A stretch of 64,000 nt of DNA from NCBI RefSeq assembly GCF_023078355.1, contig NZ_CP095552.1, forward strand, positions 4,774,001 to 4,838,000. The letters run 5' to 3'. Below the pieces are notes generated by a model that ran no database searches, had not been told where the DNA came from, and saw nothing but the letters and a program-made list of their open reading frames with translations. The position numbers were made by a program, and so were the translations under genes. Positions within the stretch are counted from its first letter, which is position 1. Every line of letters starts with the position of its first letter. Of this stretch, positions 15,776-25,670 are shown piece after piece. This stretch comes from Gordonia hongkongensis (GTDB lineage: Bacteria; Actinomycetota; Actinomycetes; Mycobacteriales; Mycobacteriaceae).

Positions 15776-15794
15776 CTCAAGTTGGGTTTAAGTT
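15776..15794. promoter_or_regulatory. Direct repeats CTCAAGTT/TTTAAGTT upstream of the ABC transporter
   Basis: CTCAAGTT and TTTAAGTT start 11 bp apart, one helical turn, and end 14 bp before the chosen ATG at 15809. Direct repeats at this spacing are used by some activators (for example SARP proteins); the left half also resembles half of a SoxR/MerR-type box. It may instead be chance or part of the core promoter. Confidence 0.35.
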
Positions 15795-15808
15795 CTACCG
15801 TGGACGGC

Positions 15809-17713
15809 ATGAGTATGCAGTCCGTGGCCTGGGACATGATGTACAAGTCCTCCACCCAGCCCAGCAGCAAGCGATTACGGGGCGACCGCCGGGTGACACT
15901 TCGCCGTATCGGTGGGTTCGCCCGACCGCACCGACGCCGGATCGGATGGTTCCTCCTGCTGTCGGTCTTCACCGCGGTGCTGACCGTCGTGACCCCGCTG
16001 TTGGCGGGTCGCGTCGTCAACGTCATCACCGAGAGCGGCTCGGAGATGATGATCGTCGGACTCGCGGTCGCCATCGCGCTGATCGCCGTCGCCGAGGCCG
16101 CCGCGGGAATCGGGGTCCGGTGGCTGTCGGCGAACATCGGGGAGGGTCTCATCCTCGACCTACGGCGAGCTGTCTTCGACCACGTGCAGCGGATGCCGAT
16201 CGCGTTCTTCACCCGCACCCGCACCGGGGCCCTGGTAAGCCGGCTCAACAACGACGTCATCGGCGCCCAGCGGGCATTCAGCGACACCTTGTCCGGCGTC
16301 GTCTCGAACATCGTCACCCTCACCCTGACGCTGGGCGTCATGATCGCGATCAGCTGGCAGATCACGTTGCTGGCGCTGATCCTGCTGCCGGTCTTCGTGA
16401 TACCGGCGCGACGGATGGGCCGGCGCATGGCCGCACTCTCCCGCGAGGCCGCCGAACACAACGCCCGCATGTCGACACAGATGACCGAGCGCTTCTCCGC
16501 CCCCGGCGCCACGCTGGTGAAACTGTTCGGGCGTCCCGATCTCGAGTCGCGCGAGTTCGCCGACCGCGCCGACCGGGTGCGCGACATCGGCGTACGACGG
16601 TCGATGTTGCAGGCGTACTTCATGACGACGCTGATGCTGGTGTCGGCGCTGGCCCTCGCCCTGGTCTACGGGCTCGGCGGATGGCTTGCGGTACAGGATC
16701 ATCTGTCCGCGGGCGCGGTCGTCTCCCTGGCCCTGTTGCTCACCCGGATGTACGCACCGCTCACGGCCCTGGCGAACGCACGCGTCGAGATCATGAGCGC
16801 CCTCGTCAGTTTCGAGCGCGTCTTCGAGGTCCTGGACCTACAACCCCTCATCGCCGACGCACCCGACGCGGTACCGGTGCCCGGCACCGAGAGCGGGCGG
16901 CCCGTGCCGGTGTCCGTCCGATTCGACGACGTGTCCTTCGCCTATCCGGCGGCGGACAAGGTGTCGCTGGCATCGCTGGAAGAGGTTGCCCAACTCGACA
17001 ATCGGGCCGGCACGACGGTCCTGCACCGTGTCGACCTCGATGTCCCGGCCGGCAGCATGGTGGCTCTCGTGGGCAGTTCCGGTGCCGGCAAGTCGACCAT
17101 CGCGAGTCTCGCGACCCGCCTCTACGACGTCGACGAGGGCTCGATCCAGCTGGCCGGAGTCGACATCCGGAAACTGCAGACCGCATCGGTCCATCGAACC
17201 GTCGGTCTCGTCACCCAGGACGGCCACCTCTTCCACGACACCATCCGGGCGAATCTCGTGCTCGCCCAGCCGAACACGTCTGATGACGAGATCTGGGACG
17301 CACTGCGACGGGCTCGGCTCGACGAGCTGGTCGGCTCACTGCCCGACGGACTGGACACCGTCGTCGGCGAACGCGGGTACCGGCTGTCCGGCGGTGAGCG
17401 CCAACGCATGACGATCGCCCGTCTGCTGCTCGCACAACCGTCGGTGGTCATCCTCGACGAGGCGACCGCGCATCTCGATTCGACGTCGGAGGCGGCGGTC
17501 CAGGCGGCGCTCGGCGAGGCCCTCGAGGGACGGACCTCGATCGTCATCGCGCACCGGCTCTCGACGATCCGGGCCGCCGACGAGATCGTCGTACTCGAAG
17601 CCGGGCGTGTCGTCGAACGCGGTGATCATCCGACGCTCCTGGCGCGCAACGGACGCTACGCCGAGCTCTACCGGACGCAGTTCGCCGAGGACTCGGATTC
17701 GCTGACGGCGTGA
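15809..17713 (+). CDS. ABC exporter, fused membrane and ATPase domains
   Basis: Half-transporter of 634 residues, active as a dimer. An N-terminal six-helix membrane domain (residues ~45-330) is followed by an ATPase with Walker A GSSGAGKST, signature LSGGERQR, Walker B VVILDEATAHLD and a switch His (IVIAHRLST). A ~25-residue insertion rich in Ser/Glu (DKVSLASLEEVAQLDNRA) sits just before the Walker A strand. Substrate unknown; lipids or drugs are typical. Start chosen at ATG 15809 (MSMQSVAWDMMY), a conserved-looking N-terminus; upstream in-frame codons include another ATG at 15734. It is followed directly by dispersed repeats. Confidence 0.92.
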   Translation: MSMQSVAWDMMYKSSTQPSSKRLRGDRRVTLRRIGGFARPHRRRIGWFLLLSVFTAVLTVVTPLLAGRVVNVITESGSEMMIVGLAVAIALIAVAEAAAGIGVRWLSANIGEGLILDLRRAVFDHVQRMPIAFFTRTRTGALVSRLNNDVIGAQRAFSDTLSGVVSNIVTLTLTLGVMIAISWQITLLALILLPVFVIPARRMGRRMAALSREAAEHNARMSTQMTERFSAPGATLVKLFGRPDLESREFADRADRVRDIGVRRSMLQAYFMTTLMLVSALALALVYGLGGWLAVQDHLSAGAVVSLALLLTRMYAPLTALANARVEIMSALVSFERVFEVLDLQPLIADAPDAVPVPGTESGRPVPVSVRFDDVSFAYPAADKVSLASLEEVAQLDNRAGTTVLHRVDLDVPAGSMVALVGSSGAGKSTIASLATRLYDVDEGSIQLAGVDIRKLQTASVHRTVGLVTQDGHLFHDTIRANLVLAQPNTSDDEIWDALRRARLDELVGSLPDGLDTVVGERGYRLSGGERQRMTIARLLLAQPSVVILDEATAHLDSTSEAAVQAALGEALEGRTSIVIAHRLSTIRAADEIVVLEAGRVVERGDHPTLLARNGRYAELYRTQFAEDSDSLTA

Positions 17714-18049
17714 CCCTTCGTGACGCGGGCTCCGCAAGCTCCGGCCGCTCCTCAGGGAGCGGTGGCAGACGCGGCCTGGTTTCCTGCTACCTGAGGTGCG
17801 AGCGAAGCGAGCCCAACCACTGCTCCCTGAGTTGCGAGCGAAGCGAGCCCAACCACTGCTCCCTGAGGAGGCCGGAGCTTGCGGAGGCCGTCACGAAGGG
17901 TCCTGGTGAGATGCGTCGCCAAGCCCTTCGTGGCTCGTCGCTAGCGCTCCTCGCACCTCAGGGAGCATAGGGAGGGCGTCGCTTGCGCTCCTCGCACCTC
18001 AGGGAGCAATGGATATGTCGTTCTCTCGGATCAGGGAGCAGGGGTGAGC
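17714..18049. repeat. Family-1 dispersed repeat cluster between convergent genes
   Basis: This 336-bp gene-free stretch is made almost entirely of repeat parts: at least five copies of GCTCCCTGAG or its complement, two GAGCGAAGCGAG cores (17800-17811, 17836-17847), and an inner inverted pair CACGAAGGGTC / CCCTTCGTG around 17891-17933. Inverted pairs of GCTCCCTGAGG and CCTCAGGGAGC could fold into nested hairpins, so it may end transcription from both sides. I see no gene in it. Confidence 0.85.
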
Positions 18050-18379
18050 TCAGTCGTCGAGGTCGTCGAAGTTGTCGATCAGGCCGCGGCGCCGGGGGCG
18101 ATCGTCGGTGTCCTTGACCCGTTCACCGAGGCGGCGGCGGAGCTGCATGGCGATCAGCACGACGTTCACGACGACCACGGCGATCCCGACGACCACCCAG
18201 AACCACCGGCCGTCCTGCCACCAGCCGACCGTCAGCCAGCCGATGCAGAAGATGAGGATGGTCGCGCCGACGATGGTCAGCGTCATCGAGAACGTCTGCG
18301 CGCTCCGCGAGAAGTCGGGGCCGGTGGTCACGATGATCTCCTGCAGTGGTGGACAGCTGATGGTCGCGGCCGCCGACAT
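18050..18379 (-). CDS. Small two-helix membrane protein
   Basis: Protein of 109 residues, not recognised. Two membrane segments (MTLTIVGATILIFCIGWLTV and WFWVVVGIAVVVVNVVLIAM) are separated by a Trp-rich loop, and the tail is acidic (GLIDNFDDLDD). A shorter form starting at the internal ATG at 18289 would keep both helices. It is third in a leftward group with the alpha/beta hydrolase and the DUF202 gene. Confidence 0.65.
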   Translation of the reverse strand: MSAAATISCPPLQEIIVTTGPDFSRSAQTFSMTLTIVGATILIFCIGWLTVGWWQDGRWFWVVVGIAVVVVNVVLIAMQLRRRLGERVKDTDDRPRRRGLIDNFDDLDD

Positions 18380-18406
18380 GGGCAGCGTGCCGTTGTGGAG
18401 CGCAGG

Positions 18407-18814
18407 TCAGGACTGGATCACCATGGCAACCGCGACGAGGACGGCCACCACCACTATCGCAGCGACCACAAGCATGACCTGCGTCGGCCCCGGCATCTCG
18501 CCACCGGAGGTCAGCGCTCGCGTGGTCCGTCGCCACCGCCAGGCCCCGAGAACCGCCAGCGAGGCACCGAGTCCGACCATCACGACGCCGAGCGTGATGT
18601 CGACCATCGGCGTCGTCTCGTCGGGAGCGAGGTAGACCACCGCGATACCGGCCGCCATGAAGCCGAGTGCGGTCCGGACCCAGGCGAGCAGCGTTCGTTC
18701 GGCGGCGAGGGTGAATCGGGCGTCCACTGCGCCTGGCGGTCTGGTCTCCAGCTCGTCGGCGTACGACTGCCCCGGGTTCACCGCATCCGGAGTCGCCGGG
18801 TTCGGGGCACTCAC
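18407..18814 (-). CDS. DUF202 (YidH-type) membrane protein
   Basis: Protein of 135 residues with the DUF202 signature AAERTLLAWVRTALGFMAAG followed by two more helices. The family is widespread; its function is unknown. The GTG start lies four bases after the stop of the upstream hydrolase gene, indicating an operon. Confidence 0.85.
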   Translation of the reverse strand: MSAPNPATPDAVNPGQSYADELETRPPGAVDARFTLAAERTLLAWVRTALGFMAAGIAVVYLAPDETTPMVDITLGVVMVGLGASLAVLGAWRWRRTTRALTSGGEMPGPTQVMLVVAAIVVVAVLVAVAMVIQS

Positions 18815-18818
18815 CCCG

Positions 18819-19793
18819 TCAGCCGGCCCGTTTGCCCGTTCGCTCGTCAGTGCTCTTGCCCTCTCGGATCGCTTCGGCGGCGAAGGCCGCGGTCACCTCG
18901 ACCGCGTCCAGGGTCTCCGGGTGGCGGGCGCTCAACACCGGGAAGGCGTGCACCTGCCATGCGTAGAGGTGCGCCACGGCCGTGACGCCCGCAGCGTCGA
19001 GCGACTCGACGAGGTCGATGACGTCGGGCTCGAGCATCTCACCTTCGGCCGCGACCAGCACGGTCGGCGGGAACGAGGTGAGATCGGCGTCGGCGATGCG
19101 GCGCACACCGGTCAGCTGGACGGGCCCCTGGTCGAACTGGGGCGCCAGCCGGGCCATCTTCGACTTGGGCAGATAGGCGTCGGATCGACTCGAACGGTCC
19201 GGGTGGACCCCCAGGTCCATGTCGAGGAGCGGCGAGAACCCGATCAGCGCCGTGGGTGTGGGCAGGCCGCGGGCTGCGGCGGCCTCGACCACCTTCGCGG
19301 CCAAGAAACCGCCGGCCGAGTCACCGGCGACGATCACCCGCCGGAAGCCACGCTCGTTGATCAGCTCCGCGTAGGCGTCGACCGCGTCCACGACGGACGT
19401 CCCGACACCGGCCTTCGGCAGCTGCCGGTACTCGAGTGAGAACACCGGCACCTCACACGCCCGCGCCATCCGCGCGGCGATCGATCGGTGGGTGCCGAGC
19501 CCGCAGACCACGAAGGCCCCGCCGTGCAGGTAGAGCATCGCGGTGTCGCCGTCCCGGCGGGACGGTCCGACCGGCATGATCAGCTCGGCGGGTCGCCCGG
19601 CGAGGACCAGCTGCTCACGGACCACGCCGCGGGGTTTGGGTCCAACGGCAAAGATGCGGTCGATGAGGAACAGCCCCGCCAGCCCCTGCTTGTTGACCGG
19701 CCACAGCGCCAGGGTCGGTTTCAGCAGCGCACGCGCACCGAACCAGATGGGGAACGACCGCAGGCTCGGCCGACGGTGATGAACGATGGGCAT
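18819..19793 (-). CDS. Alpha/beta hydrolase, hormone-sensitive-lipase type
   Basis: Likely cytoplasmic esterase/lipase of 324 residues. The oxyanion motif LYLHGGAF, the nucleophile elbow GDSAGG (Ser near residue 159) and a C-terminal His (VHAFPVL) mark the HSL/Lip family; the acid is probably in EGEMLEPDV. An excellent Shine-Dalgarno (AGGAGGAATCTG) fixes the ATG. It is the first gene of the hydrolase-DUF202-small membrane protein operon and is divergent from the NRPS gene. Substrate unknown. Confidence 0.88.
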   Translation of the reverse strand: MPIVHHRRPSLRSFPIWFGARALLKPTLALWPVNKQGLAGLFLIDRIFAVGPKPRGVVREQLVLAGRPAELIMPVGPSRRDGDTAMLYLHGGAFVVCGLGTHRSIAARMARACEVPVFSLEYRQLPKAGVGTSVVDAVDAYAELINERGFRRVIVAGDSAGGFLAAKVVEAAAARGLPTPTALIGFSPLLDMDLGVHPDRSSRSDAYLPKSKMARLAPQFDQGPVQLTGVRRIADADLTSFPPTVLVAAEGEMLEPDVIDLVESLDAAGVTAVAHLYAWQVHAFPVLSARHPETLDAVEVTAAFAAEAIREGKSTDERTGKRAG

Positions 19794-19952
19794 CAGATTC
19801 CTCCTGTGCCCGAACGTACACCCCGGGAGCGTCCGTTTCAGTCCGTTCGTCGGGGTCGCCGTTCATGGTGTCGAGGTCGTTCGGTCACCTTCGTCGGCTA
19901 TATTCTCGGACTCGTGACCAGATCGCGGATGCGCCCGGCAGGTGCCGTTTAG

Positions 19953-22900
19953 GTGCCCATTCCACCTCGATTCCTCCTGTCTGCACAGGCAGACCCGCCG
20001 CGCACCCTCTGCGACGTGCTCACCGCCACCGCGCGTGCACACCCGGATGCCGCGGCCATCGACGACGGCGAGATGACCCTCACCTACGGCCAGTTGCTGG
20101 CCGTGGTCCGCCGCACGGTCGCACGTCTCGGCGAGGTCGGCGTCGGGCGGGGAAGCCGGGTCGGCATCCGGATGCCGTCGGGGTCGCGGGACCTGTACGT
20201 CGCGATCCTGGCGACCCTCTATGCCGGCGCCGCGTATGTGCCGGTCGACGCCGACGACCCGGACGAACGCGCCGAGCTCGTCTTCGGCGAGGCCGAGGTC
20301 GACGCCATCGTCGACGCCGACGGACCCCGTTCGACGAAACCGGCGTCGACGCCTGCGCAACCCCCTGCCCGCCCCACACCCGACGACGACGCGTGGATCA
20401 TCTTCACCTCCGGTTCCACCGGCAAGCCGAAGGGCGTCGCGGTCACCCACCGCAACGCGGCGGCGTTCGTCGACGCCGAGGCGGCCATGTTCCTGCCGGA
20501 CGCCCCGATCGGCCCGCACGACCGTGTCCTGGCCGGACTGTCGGTCGCGTTCGACGCCTCGTGCGAGGAGATGTGGCTGGCGTGGCGCAACGGCGCGTGC
20601 CTGGTGCCCGCACCGCGCTCGCTGGTCCGCAGCGGGATGGACCTCGGGCCGTGGTTGGTGGCGCGCGACATCACGATCGTGTCGACGGTTCCCACGCTGG
20701 CATCCCTGTGGCCGCCGGAGGCGCTGGAAGCCGTGCGGCTGTTGATCTTCGGCGGCGAGGCCTGCCCGCCCGAGCTCGCCGACCGGCTCGCCGTCACCGG
20801 CCGCGAGGTGTGGAACACCTACGGCCCCACCGAGGCGACGGTCGTGGCGTGCGCCGCCCCGCTGGGAGGTGACGGCCCGGTCCGTATCGGATTGCCGCTG
20901 CGCGGTTGGGATCTCGCGGTCGTCGACGCCCAGGGCCAGCCGGTGGCCGAAGGCGAGGTCGGCGAACTGGTTATCGGCGGCGTCGGCCTGGCACGCTACC
21001 TCGATCCCGCGAAGGACGCGGAGAAGTACGCACCGATGCCCACGCTCGGCTGGGAACGCGCCTATCGCAGCGGCGATCTCGTGCGCCTGGACACCGCCGG
21101 CCTGTTGTTCATGGGCCGCGCCGACGACCAGGTGAAGGTCGGCGGACGGCGCATCGAACTCGGCGAGATCGACAACGCTCTGCAGAACCTGCCCGGCGTG
21201 AGCGGAGCCGCGGCCGCGGTCCGCAAGTCCGCGGCTGGCAACAGTCTGCTCGTCGGCTATCTCGTGTCGGCCGATCCCGGCTTCGACGTCGCCGAGGCGC
21301 ACGCCGAACTACGACGACAGCTGCCCGCCGCGATGGTCCCCACCCTCGCCCTCGTCGACGAATTGCCCACGCGCACTTCGGGGAAGGTTGATCGTGATGC
21401 GCTGCCCTGGCCCCTGCCGGGCAGCGACAGACCAGTCGATGACGACGTTGAACTCAGCGAGACCGAACTGTGGCTGGCACAGCTGTGGACCGACGTCCTC
21501 GGCATGGCCGTCTCCAGCCCGGACGTCGACTTCTTCGCCGAGGGCGGTGGATCACTGGCCGCGGCCCAGCTCGTCACCGCGGTGCGGGAACGCTACCCCG
21601 ACATCTCGGTGGCCGATCTCTACGACCGTCCGCGACTGGGCTCCATGGCCGAGATGCTCGACGCCCGCCGCCCGACGACGAGCATCGATGAACGCCTCGT
21701 CGAACCGACCCCGCGCTCGGCCGGGCTGGCGCAGCTCCTGCTGACCATCCCGCTGACGACGCTCACCGGATTGCAGTGGGCCACATGGCTCGGCGTGGCG
21801 AACAACGTGGCGCTGCTCGTCGCCGACCGGATGGATCGCACGGTCGAGTGGCTGGTCGAGATCAACTGGTGGGTCCTGCTCGCGGCGTTCCTGATCTTCA
21901 TCACCCCGCCCGGCCGCATGTGCATCGCGGCGCTCGGTGCGCGGGTGCTCCTCGCCGGGGTCGCTCCGGGCGTTCATCCGCGGGGCGGGAGCGTCCACGT
22001 CCGGCTCTGGGTGGCCGAGCGACTCCTCGACGCCAGCGGTGCCGCCAACCTGTCCGGTGCGCCGTGGATGATCTACCTCGCGCGGGCTCTCGGGGCGTCG
22101 ATCGGGCGCGGCGTCGACCTGCACACCATCCCGCCGGTGACCGGACTGCTCACGGTCGGGGACGGCGCGTCCGTCGAACCCGAGGTCGACATCTCCGGAT
22201 GGTGGATCGACGGCGACGACGTCCACATCGGCGAGATCGCCATCAAACGCGGCGCGTCGATCGGTGCCCGGTCGACGCTCACCCCTGGTGCGGTCGTCGG
22301 ACGTGACGCGGTCGTCGCCCCGGGTTCGGCGGTGTTCGGCCGGGTCAAGGCCCGGCAGCACTGGGCCGGGTCGCCCGCGGTGAAGATCGGCAAGGCCGAG
22401 CATCCCTGGCCCGACCACCGGCCCCCGCGGGCGACGTGGTGGGTACCGATCTACGGACTGTCGTCGTTGGGGCTCGCCGCCATCCCCCTGCTCTCGCTCG
22501 CCTCCGGCCTGGCCGTCATCGGCGCCTGGGCGCTGACCGCGGACCGGTTGCGCGACGTCGGGATCCGGGCGCTGATCCTGTTACCCGTGGCCACCGTCAC
22601 GAGCCTGTTCGTGTTCGCGGCGATCACCGCGGTCCTGGTCCGGCTCGCCTCGATCGGGCTCCACACCGGGTATCACCCGGTCCGGTCCCGCGTCGGCTGG
22701 CAGGTCTGGATCACCGAACGCCTTCTCGACGCGGCCCGCACCTATCTGTTCCCGCTGTATGCCAGCCTGCTGACCCCGACGTGGTTCCGCATCCTCGGCG
22801 CGAAGGTCGGTGAGGGAACCGAGATCTCGACCGCGCTCGTGCTCCCCAAGTTCACCACGATCGGCGACGGCGCCTTCCTCGCCGACGACACGATGGTCGC

Positions 22901-23814
22901 GTCGTACGAACTCGGTGGCGGCTGGCTGCACATCGACGAGGCGAAGATCGGCAAGCGCTCCTTCCTCGGCAACTCCGGCATGACCGGCCCCGGGCGCAAG
23001 GTCCCCAAGAACGGTCTGGTGGCCGTGCTGTCGGCCCGACCGGGCCAAGTCGGGCTCGAGTTGGCTGGGCAGCCCACCGGTCCGCCTGCGCCGCACCGCC
23101 GCCGAGATCGACACCTCACGCACCTTCGACCCGCCGGCGACGCTCAAGGTCGCCCGAGCACTCATCGAGACACTGCGCCTGGTGCCCGTCATGGTGTCGT
23201 TCGGACTCGGCGTCGGACTGCTGCTCGCGCTGCAGTATGTGGCCGTCCATGAGCACTACGGGGTCGCGGCAGCGGTGAGCGGTCTGCTCCTGCTGGTCGT
23301 CGGCGCGATCGCCTGCGTCACCGCAGCGGCGGCGAAATGGCTGGTCGTCGGCCGCATCACGGTGAGCGAACATCCGCTGTGGAGTTCGTTCGTGTGGCGG
23401 AACGAGCTGTCCGACGCCTTCGTCGAGACAGTGGCGGCTCCGTGGTTCGCCAACGCCGCGACCGGCACGCCGATCCTCAACCTGTGGCTGCGGATGCTCG
23501 GCGCCAAGATCGGCCGCGGCGTCTGGTGCGAGACCTACTGGCTGCCCGAGGCCGACCTCGTCACCCTCGGCGACGGCGCGACCGTGCAGCGCGGCTGCGT
23601 CGTGCAGACCCACCTGTTCCACGATCGGGTCATGGCCATCGACCGCGTCACGCTCGGGGCCGGCGCGACCCTCGGCCCGCACTGCGTCGCCCTACCGGCG
23701 TCCGGACTCGGCGACTCGGCGACCGTCGGACCGGCATCGCTGGTCATGCGCGGCGATGTGGTCCCGGCCCACACCCGCTGGCAGGGGAACCCCATCGCTC
23801 CCTGGCCGCGCTGA
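19953..23814 (+). CDS. Pls/PosA-type single-module NRPS with membrane-embedded C-terminal domains, apparent frameshift
   Basis: An adenylation domain (IIFTSGSTGKPKGVAV; WNTYGPTEATVV; YRSGDLVR; SGKVDRDALP; residues ~15-495) is followed by a carrier domain (DFFAEGGGSLAAAQLV, Ser near 530). Then come three repeats of a helix pair plus a soluble left-handed beta-helix-like domain. This is the layout of epsilon-poly-L-lysine synthetase Pls, where the C-terminal domains link amino acids into an isopeptide chain. The frame breaks at about 23036-23040 (after VAVLSA): deleting one C of a CCC run restores SADRAKSGSSWLGSPPVRLR and joins the frame ending at 23814, ~1286 residues in all. The GTG start lacks a clear Shine-Dalgarno. 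The product is unknown. Confidence 0.88.
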
Positions 23815-23840
23815 TCCGAGAGGATCGCATAACCCCACCC

Positions 23841-23988
23841 CTGCTCCCTGAGGTGCGAGGAGCGCAAGCGACGAGCCACGAAGGGTCCTGGCGAGACGAG
23901 TTGCGAAGACCCTTCGTGACGCTCGCAAGCTCGCTCCTCAGGGAGCGGAGGGCGACGCTCGCAAGCTCGCTCCTCAGCTCAGGGAGCA
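23841..23988. repeat. Family-1 repeat: nested inverted-repeat element
   Basis: The outer arms GCTCCCTGAGG (23843-23853) and CCTCAGGGAGC (23936-23946) enclose inner arms CACGAAGGGTC (23877-23887) and GACCCTTCGTG (23908-23918), all perfect. A partial second copy extends to 23988. It lies between the convergent NRPS and HdeD-like genes and fills most of the 202-bp gap. This is the cleanest example of the family. Confidence 0.9.
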
Positions 23989-24016
23989 GAGCAGTGACGC
24001 TCACGAGTGTTCCGGC

Positions 24017-24604
24017 TCAGACCGCGGGCTCCCCGGTGGCCGGCTGCTCGACCTTCTTGGGCAGCGTGAGCAGCGTGGCGATCGACAGCGCGACGAGCAT
24101 GATGCCGCCGACCCAGGCCAGCACCTCGAGCGAGAACGCGGGCAACACCATCATCACGATGCCCGCGATGATCGCGATGATGCCGGAGAGGATCAGGAAC
24201 CAGGTGGGTGCGTGCCCGGACTTGGTGATCGCGGCGTACAGGTCGGCGACTCCCTGGAAGATCCAGCCGATGCCGATGAACACCGCGAGCAACCACACGG
24301 CGTCGCCGGGACTGAACAGCGCGATCACGCCGGCCAGCAGCACGATCGCGCCGACGATGCCGAGCATCACCCGGACCCCGGTGCTCAGGAACGACGCCGC
24401 GAAGGCCTGATAGATGCGGAAGATGCCGGCGATGATCAGCGAGATCGCGAACAGGATGGCGAGGACGACGATGGTCGGCCCCGGCCACAGGATCGCGATG
24501 ACCCCGATCACGATGCCGACGATCGACGTGATGATGAGTGCCGTGCGGACGGCACCGACCAGTTCGTCGGGGAAGTGCTTGGTGTACACCGTGGCGAAAG
24601 TCAT
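24017..24604 (-). CDS. HdeD-family (DUF308) membrane protein
   Basis: Protein of 195 residues with six short membrane segments arranged as three helix pairs, the DUF308 pattern (IIAGIFRIYQAF; IGWIFQGVADLYAAI). E. coli HdeD is an acid-resistance membrane protein, but actinobacterial members are uncharacterised. It is a single gene, divergent from the thioesterase gene. Confidence 0.85.
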   Translation of the reverse strand: MTFATVYTKHFPDELVGAVRTALIITSIVGIVIGVIAILWPGPTIVVLAILFAISLIIAGIFRIYQAFAASFLSTGVRVMLGIVGAIVLLAGVIALFSPGDAVWLLAVFIGIGWIFQGVADLYAAITKSGHAPTWFLILSGIIAIIAGIVMMVLPAFSLEVLAWVGGIMLVALSIATLLTLPKKVEQPATGEPAV

Positions 24605-24711
24605 GGTGGGAGGTTATCCGGCACAGCAGGATCCGGCGCGCTATTCGCTCAGGAGCGGCACAAACCCGACCGCATCGCCGACGCAGATGAACAGCGGGGT
24701 AACAAGTAACG

Positions 24712-25590
24712 ATGACCAACATCGCGTTCTTCGAGCCGATCTCCGACACCGGCCGGCCCGACGCCGGTCTCCGATACCGGCCGACACCCTTCGCCGCCAG
24801 CCTGTGGGCGCCCGGCACCCTGAACGGACCGGCGGTGTGCGGCCTCGCCGCGCGGGCGGTCGAGACCGAGTTCGGTGATGATGAGTTCGTACCCGCCCGG
24901 TGCACCATCGACCTCTTCAAGGCCGCGCGCGACATCGTCACCTCCACCCGGGTCCGAATCGTCCGATCGGGCGGACGAATCCGGGTCGTCGACGTCGACG
25001 TGGTCCAACACCCCGAAGGTGCGGATGAGGTGCTCGTCGCGCGCGGCACGACGGTGTTCCTGCGCACCTCGACCAACCCGCCCGGGCAGCGGTGGCATCG
25101 CCCCGCGGACGCGGTCACCTTCCACCCACCCGAGACCGCCTCCGACGACGACCTGTCCCCCCGGTTCGCCTCCGATGCCGCGGACGACACCGTCGGCGAA
25201 TGGGAGCGCGACATGGGCAATCACCAGAACGGGCACCGCAAACGGATGTGGTCGCGGGCCGCACCCATCGTGGCGGGCGAGAAGCTCACCCCGTTCCAGC
25301 GGGCGGTCGTCAGCGCCGAATCCGCGAGCCTGGTGTCGAACTGGGGCACCACCGGCATCGGATTCATCAACTGCGATCTGACCGTCGCCCTGAGCCGTCT
25401 GCCGTCGGGTGAGCGGGTCGGGGTCGAGGCCGATGTCCACATCGAGGACGACGGCGTCTCGGTCAGCAACGCCGGACTCTACGACGCCGACGGCATGTTC
25501 GGGACCGCGCTCGTGACCGCGGTGAACAATGCTGCCGCACAGATCGACTTCACCACCGTGGACACCTCGGAACGCTATCGCGAAGCCTGA
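24712..25590 (+). CDS. Acyl-CoA thioesterase family protein (double hotdog)
   Basis: Protein of 292 residues of the TesB-like/4HBT_3 type: an N-terminal half with ARCTIDLFKAA and STRVRIVRSGGRIRVVDVDV, and a C-terminal half with GFINCDLTVALSRLPSGERV. Likely hydrolyses acyl-CoA in the cytoplasm; chain preference is unknown. The ATG follows GGGGTAACAAGTAACG, a weak ribosome site. It stands alone between the HdeD-like and DUF4185 genes. Confidence 0.82.
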   Translation: MTNIAFFEPISDTGRPDAGLRYRPTPFAASLWAPGTLNGPAVCGLAARAVETEFGDDEFVPARCTIDLFKAARDIVTSTRVRIVRSGGRIRVVDVDVVQHPEGADEVLVARGTTVFLRTSTNPPGQRWHRPADAVTFHPPETASDDDLSPRFASDAADDTVGEWERDMGNHQNGHRKRMWSRAAPIVAGEKLTPFQRAVVSAESASLVSNWGTTGIGFINCDLTVALSRLPSGERVGVEADVHIEDDGVSVSNAGLYDADGMFGTALVTAVNNAAAQIDFTTVDTSERYREA

Positions 25591-25670
25591 GTTCGACACG
25601 ACCGTTCGCGGTGGTCGGGCACCGTAGCGGACCTCACACATATCTCTCAGGTCTTGATAAGGTCACGGCC

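Noticed and set aside
15776..15796. SoxR box upstream of the ABC exporter
   Set aside because: Only the left half (CCTCAAGTT) fits; the right half is a direct, not inverted, copy, so I list it as a direct repeat.
19863..21302. Leftward open frame of 479 codons opposite the NRPS adenylation domain
   Set aside because: Shadow of conserved adenylation motifs on the plus strand.
24698..24711. GGTAACAAGTAAC as a further fatty-acid operator before the thioesterase gene
   Set aside because: It is a direct repeat of GTAAC-like steps, lacks the TTAC...GTAA dyad, and abuts the start codon.
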